Below, piece by piece: positions 35,974 to 39,238 of a DNA stretch of 39,238 nucleotides. Source of the stretch: Petrotoga sp. 9PWA.NaAc.5.4. GTDB lineage: Bacteria; Thermotogota; Thermotogae; Petrotogales; Petrotogaceae. Position 1 is the first letter of the stretch; every line of letters begins with the position of its first letter. The translations under genes and the position numbers were made by a program. Location: the NCBI RefSeq assembly GCF_002895485.1, contig NZ_AZRK01000014.1:10149-49386 (forward strand), in the 5' to 3' direction. A model generated the notes under the pieces. That model was not told the origin of the DNA. It made no database searches and worked only from the letters and a program-made list of their open reading frames with translations.

Positions 35974-36848
35974 TTTTTAACATCTTCCTTTACAATATTT
36001 TTTAAGTAAGTGCCATACTCTGTTTTTTCATATTCTTTTCCCATTTTAATTAACTGATCTTTAGTAATCCATTTCTTTCTGTAAGCAATTTCTTCCAAAC
36101 AAGCTATGCTTAAGCCGGTTCTTTTTTGAATCGTTCTAACAAAATCTGTTGCGTTAGCCAGTCCATCGTATGTTCCTGTATCTAACCAAGCAAAACTCCT
36201 TCCCAATAATTGTACATATAATTTACCTTCTATGAGGTAATCCTTTATCAAATCAGTTATTTCCAATTCCCCTTTTTCAGAAGGCTTTAACTTTTTTGCT
36301 TTTGCTATAACTGAATTATCGAAAAAGTATAAACCAGGTATCGCATAATTAGACTTAGGATTAAGAGGTTTTTCTTCAATAGATATTGGCTTAAAATCTT
36401 CATCAAATTCTATTACCCCAAATTCTTGTGGATTATTCACATAATATGCGAAAATTACCGCTCCATTGTCCTTTTTTGAAGCCTTTTCTAATATTGGGCT
36501 AAACCCTTGCCCATAAAAGATATTATCTCCTAGGATTAAGCAAATATTATCCTTTCCAATAAATTTTTCTCCAACAACAAACGCATCAGCAATTCCTTTT
36601 GAATCTTCTTGAACCATATAACTAATTTCTATACCCCACTCAGATCCATCTCCCAATAGATTATTATACAAACCAACAAATTCCGATTTTGTTATTAACA
36701 GTATCTCTCTGATATTTGACAACATTAAAACAGACAAAGGATAGTAAATCATGGGTTTGTCGTATATGGGAATGAGATGTTTGCTTATCCCTTTAGTTAT
36801 GGGATACAGCCTTGTTCTGTTTCCACCAGCTAAAACAATACCCTTCAT
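35970..36848 (-). CDS. rfbA: Glucose-1-phosphate thymidylyltransferase
   Basis: Makes dTDP-glucose from dTTP and glucose-1-phosphate, the first step of the pathway. It has 292 residues, the family length. KHLIPIYDKPMIYYPLS, LILGDNIFYGQGF, FGVIEFDE and SFAWLDTGTYDGL are RmlA hallmarks. Oddity: the nucleotide loop reads AGGNRTRLYP, with R11 (codon AGA) where the family has Gly or Ala (GGxGTRL); see findings. The Shine-Dalgarno is AGGGGGA, six bases from ATG. Confidence 0.95.
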   Translation of the reverse strand: MKGIVLAGGNRTRLYPITKGISKHLIPIYDKPMIYYPLSVLMLSNIREILLITKSEFVGLYNNLLGDGSEWGIEISYMVQEDSKGIADAFVVGEKFIGKDNICLILGDNIFYGQGFSPILEKASKKDNGAVIFAYYVNNPQEFGVIEFDEDFKPISIEEKPLNPKSNYAIPGLYFFDNSVIAKAKKLKPSEKGELEITDLIKDYLIEGKLYVQLLGRSFAWLDTGTYDGLANATDFVRTIQKRTGLSIACLEEIAYRKKWITKDQLIKMGKEYEKTEYGTYLKNIVKEDVKK

Positions 36849-36859
36849 GTCAAGTCCCC

Positions 36860-37912
36860 CTAAGAGTTAAAAATATTTTCCCAAAGCTCTCTACATCGTT
36901 CTTCTGAAAATTCTCTTCCTATAATCTCTCTATTTTTAGCTTTTAAAGATTCATCAATGTATACAAACTCTTCAAAGCTTAATTTATCTATACTATAGGT
37001 ATCATACACAGTTATGCCGATTCTTTCAAAATAATCCCAAGTCGTCACATCTTTTCTTATATACACCTTTTTGCCTAAATATAACAGTGTTTTTATATTC
37101 CCTAGGGCTTGTTGCCTATTATGATTAAAAACAGCAATATCAACCGAATTTAAAATTTTAGCATATTCTGCTGGGGGTAAAAAGTCAACCAGAGGTTTAA
37201 ATTTATCTCCGTACAACCTCTTACCATTTTCAATAACTTCCTTAGCCCATTCTTTTTCTCCGTAAGATAGAGGTATAATGATTTCAATATCCTCATCTTT
37301 GAACTTTAATAATTTATTTAAAACTTCAATATGATTATTTGTCGGATTGGCAGAATTTCCCACTAAGATTGTTATAGTACTTTTATCTTTGTAATCACCA
37401 TCAAAATCTAGATTCTCATAGACTATAGGGCTGGGATAAAATGCTTTCATATGTCGCGCCTTTGTAGGATACCACTTTCTTGCTAATTCATATTCTCCTT
37501 CGTTATTTGTAATTATTACCTTTATATTTTTAATTATAATCTTTCTCATAAATTCACCTAGATTTGATCTAAAGCTTTTTACCCTAGTCTCATGATAATA
37601 TAGATCTCCTCCCCAAATAACCCAGTAACACTTTTTTAAGATGCCAAGCCTGATAAAAAGAGCAGGTACAATTTCTGTAAAAATACCGTGCAAGATTATT
37701 TTATCAGCTATAAACATCTCTTTATGAAAGAAAAACATGTCTTTGCTCTTTCTCTTAACAAAGAAAACGTTCTCTTGCTTGTTAACCTTAAAACTGTTAC
37801 CTTCACACACTACCAAAAAATCGTGTTCTTCCTTTGGAAAATATTTGTTCATAAAATCTATAAATCTCACTGTGTAGACAGAATTAGGTAACAAGTGCAC
37901 TATCTTCTTCAT
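36860..37912 (-). CDS. wecF: WecF-like TDP-Fuc4NAc transferase (GT56)
   Basis: A 350-residue glycosyltransferase of family 56. WecF transfers 4-acetamido-4,6-dideoxygalactose (Fuc4NAc) from its dTDP donor to lipid-linked GlcNAc-ManNAcA in enterobacterial common antigen. TILVGNSANPTNNHIEVLNK, IIPLSYGEKEWAKEVIENGK, FLPPAEYAKILNSVDIAVFN and HNRQQALGNIKTLLYLGKKV are the conserved blocks. It is the first gene of the minus-strand cluster and is 12 bases ahead of rfbA. A family member with another acceptor is possible. Confidence 0.85.
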   Translation of the reverse strand: MKKIVHLLPNSVYTVRFIDFMNKYFPKEEHDFLVVCEGNSFKVNKQENVFFVKRKSKDMFFFHKEMFIADKIILHGIFTEIVPALFIRLGILKKCYWVIWGGDLYYHETRVKSFRSNLGEFMRKIIIKNIKVIITNNEGEYELARKWYPTKARHMKAFYPSPIVYENLDFDGDYKDKSTITILVGNSANPTNNHIEVLNKLLKFKDEDIEIIIPLSYGEKEWAKEVIENGKRLYGDKFKPLVDFLPPAEYAKILNSVDIAVFNHNRQQALGNIKTLLYLGKKVYIRKDVTTWDYFERIGITVYDTYSIDKLSFEEFVYIDESLKAKNREIIGREFSEERCRELWENIFNS

Positions 37913-37968
37913 TTTAATATATTCTCCAATCCCGCCAAAAAGATTATTAAAACAACTTTGATATAACT

Positions 37969-37974
37969 ATTATA
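37969..37974 (-). promoter_or_regulatory. -10 box for the polysaccharide operon
   Basis: TATAAT on the minus strand, about 57 bases before the wecF start, with TTCAAA as a weak -35 at 17 bases. Confidence 0.4.
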
Positions 37975-38074
37975 ACCTAACTCAAACTATTTTGAAAGTC
38001 AATTTAGTTTCTAAAAGCTCTCCTAAAAAATATCAAAGAATCTAAAAAAATCAAAAGTGAAAGTACCCGAAAAA

Positions 38075-38158
38075 TTAAGACACCTGTCTTAAAAAATAAG
38101 ACAGAACTGTATGAAATTTTCAGACAAAACTGTCTTAAAAAATAGGACATTATATAAT
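38075..38158. promoter_or_regulatory. Palindromic half-site array with -10 box
   Basis: TAAGACA-CC-TGTCTTA-AAAAA-TAAGACA (38076-38103) and CAGACA-AAAC-TGTCTTA-AAAAA-TAGGACA (38121-38149) are two similar clusters of three alternating half-sites, 46 bp apart. TATAAT (38153-38158) lies directly after, for a plus-strand transcript. The layout fits a multi-dimer operator or, alternatively, iterons of a replication origin. Confidence 0.6.
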
Positions 38159-38185
38159 ACATAATACAAGAAACATATATTATTT

Positions 38186-38203
38186 TCAGAAAAATTTTTC
38201 TGA
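38186..38203. repeat. Perfect 18-bp palindrome
   Basis: TCAGAAAAATTTTTCTGA is fully self-complementary. It lies between the half-site array and the winged-helix gene. As RNA it could form a weak hairpin; as DNA, a protein site. Confidence 0.5.
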
Positions 38204-38314
38204 TTTTATCTCACACAAGATTTCCAAAAAAATTGCAAAAACAGACAAATATTTTGCGGATATTAATTATAGAGAAAAGAAAATATCTTATACAAAAAAC
38301 TATGAGGTGAAATT

Positions 38315-38686
38315 ATGAATATTTTCGATCTAGTAAACATTTTCTTTGAAGAAGACAAAAAGAGTAAACTTCCTTCTTCTTCAGCAAAGTTATATTTTTT
38401 CTTAATTTATCAAGCGAACAAACTATTTTGGGAAGGCCCTTTAATACTCTCAATTAGACATTTATCAAATCAACTAAAACTTGACAAAAACACAGTTGTA
38501 AAATCCTTAAAAGAATTATACAAAAGAAAACTCATAACCTACTACCCATCAGAATACTTTCAAAAAGCTAATCATACTTCTATTTGGTTTCCACAATCCA
38601 GTCTAAAGACAAAAAATAATAAAGAGGTGAAAAATCTTGTTAAATACACAACCACAAAAGAAAACAAATACTCCAACTATTTCTAA
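38315..38686 (+). CDS. Winged-helix replication-type DNA-binding protein
   Basis: A 123-residue protein. Residues 18-80 look like a winged helix: SSSAKLYFFLIYQANKLFWE, then LSIRHLSNQLKLDKNTVVKS as the recognition helix-turn-helix, then a wing with LYKRKLITYYPS. This pattern is common in replication organiser proteins (DnaD-like or phage initiator) and in plasmid initiators. The C-terminus is charged. The Shine-Dalgarno GAGGTGA is well spaced from the ATG. It overlaps the helicase-loader gene by 50 bases, supporting a replication role; a transcription regulator is the alternative. Confidence 0.7.
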   Translation: MNIFDLVNIFFEEDKKSKLPSSSAKLYFFLIYQANKLFWEGPLILSIRHLSNQLKLDKNTVVKSLKELYKRKLITYYPSEYFQKANHTSIWFPQSSLKTKNNKEVKNLVKYTTTKENKYSNYF

Positions 38687-39238
38687 TAACAATTGCCCAT
38701 GTACAAAACCATACAACTGCCTTACCAACGGAATAATTGATCATGCATTTTGCAACAAATACGCAAATTACTTAAAAGCCATCAGTTACTTCAACGATGT
38801 TGTGCCAAAAATATATTCTGACGTTTCTTTCACTAATTTCGTTATAAAAAACGCGATTATAAAAAAAGCAGTGTATAAAAGCGTCTACTTTGTAGATCAC
38901 AAATTGTGGCAAAAAGGCAGTGGCTTGATTCTATATGGAGGTTGCGGCACAGGAAAATCACGTTTAGGTTACACCATCCTAAAAGAAATAGCAATTATGG
39001 GAGGAATAATAGGAGTAATAGACGTATTACATGATTTTGAAACATTTGAGCAAGCAGACGAAGCTGTAAAAACAGCATTAAAATCAGATATAATCTTTAT
39101 CGACGATCTTGGAGCAAAAGAGTACAAATGGATAGCAGACAAAATTAGAATAATAATAGATGAGATCAACAGAAGCCAAAAAAGTCTAATAATATCAACA
39201 AACCTAAACCCACAAGAATTAATAAACTCATTAGAACT
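38637..39238 (+). CDS. DnaC/DnaI-like helicase loader ATPase, 3' end cut by the window
   Basis: AAA+ ATPase that would load the replicative helicase. It starts at TTG 38637, six bases after GAGGTGA (38624-38630), and runs open for 200 residues to the window edge. Walker A is GGCGTGKS (101-108), Walker B is IIFIDDLGA (152-160) and sensor 1 is IISTN (185-189). A cysteine/histidine group at the N-terminus (C20, C22, C28, H36, C39) resembles the zinc module of Bacillus DnaI. IstB-type transposition proteins share the ATPase, but the winged-helix neighbour favours replication. Confidence 0.85.
   Translation, partial: MLNTQPQKKTNTPTISNNNCPCTKPYNCLTNGIIDHAFCNKYANYLKAISYFNDVVPKIYSDVSFTNFVIKNAIIKKAVYKSVYFVDHKLWQKGSGLILYGGCGTGKSRLGYTILKEIAIMGGIIGVIDVLHDFETFEQADEAVKTALKSDIIFIDDLGAKEYKWIADKIRIIIDEINRSQKSLIISTNLNPQELINSLE

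Noticed and set aside
31745-36848. dTDP-rhamnose pathway
   Set aside because: rfbA and rfbB are present but no rfbC or rfbD; the WecE and WecF-like genes point to an amino sugar.
38969-39169. 66-codon minus-strand ORF
   Set aside because: Antisense to the Walker-motif helicase loader, which has clear family motifs and a good Shine-Dalgarno.

Overview
The window looks like an AT-rich bacterial chromosome from the Thermotogota, most likely a Petrotoga-like member. This is inferred from very low GC, flagellins of Thermotogales type, an archaeal-type one-cysteine peroxiredoxin and the general gene style; no rRNA or tRNA is present to prove it.

Layout. Positions 1-10757 (plus strand) hold housekeeping and envelope genes: peroxiredoxin, M24 aminopeptidase, a cyclodeaminase-like protein translationally coupled to tgt, a small unknown protein, and a VanZ-like / TPR / exported beta-propeller trio. 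Positions 11022-18770 (plus) hold a 23S rRNA m5U methyltransferase, two tandem near-identical flagellins with a textbook sigma-28 promoter and duplicated leaders, and a GT2-TPR glycosyltransferase. Convergent to it (18861-21401, minus) is a TPR-GT4-pyruvyltransferase fusion. Positions 22589-25116 (minus) hold a hexapeptide acyltransferase and a three-gene cassette that reads as a toxin-antitoxin-chaperone (TAC) system: RelE/HigB-like toxin, HTH antitoxin, SecB-like chaperone. A broken GT4 gene follows, then a minus-strand region to 37912. Its core, from 37912 down to 29032, is a polysaccharide operon (WecF-like, RfbA, WecE-like, ATP-grasp, epimerase, RfbB, Wzx flippase, two GT4s). Beyond it are decayed gene fragments, a small membrane protein and a GNAT acetyltransferase. 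At the right edge a divergent plus-strand module encodes a winged-helix protein and a DnaC/DnaI-like helicase loader (cut by the window end), behind an array of palindromic half-sites.

The most unusual feature is a family of about 26 intergenic repeats (unit about 115-133 bp) scattered through the window as single copies or tandem arrays of 2 to 7. Each unit carries up to two short hairpins whose stems are kept while sequences change. Every copy is on the same strand as its neighbouring genes, and most sit between a gene end and the ribosome-binding site of the next gene.

How the genes fit together: RfbA, RfbB and the WecE-like aminotransferase would make dTDP-4-amino-4,6-dideoxygalactose (dTDP-Fuc4N) and the WecF-like enzyme would transfer it, as in enterobacterial common antigen synthesis. 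No WecD is adjacent; an ATP-grasp ligase sits directly after the aminotransferase instead, suggesting an unusual acylated or aminoacylated sugar. The glycosyltransferases beside the flagellins may serve flagellin or surface glycan decoration. The TAC cassette has an inverted repeat over its likely promoter, as expected for autoregulation. All functional calls rest on motif recognition by eye; no database search was run.
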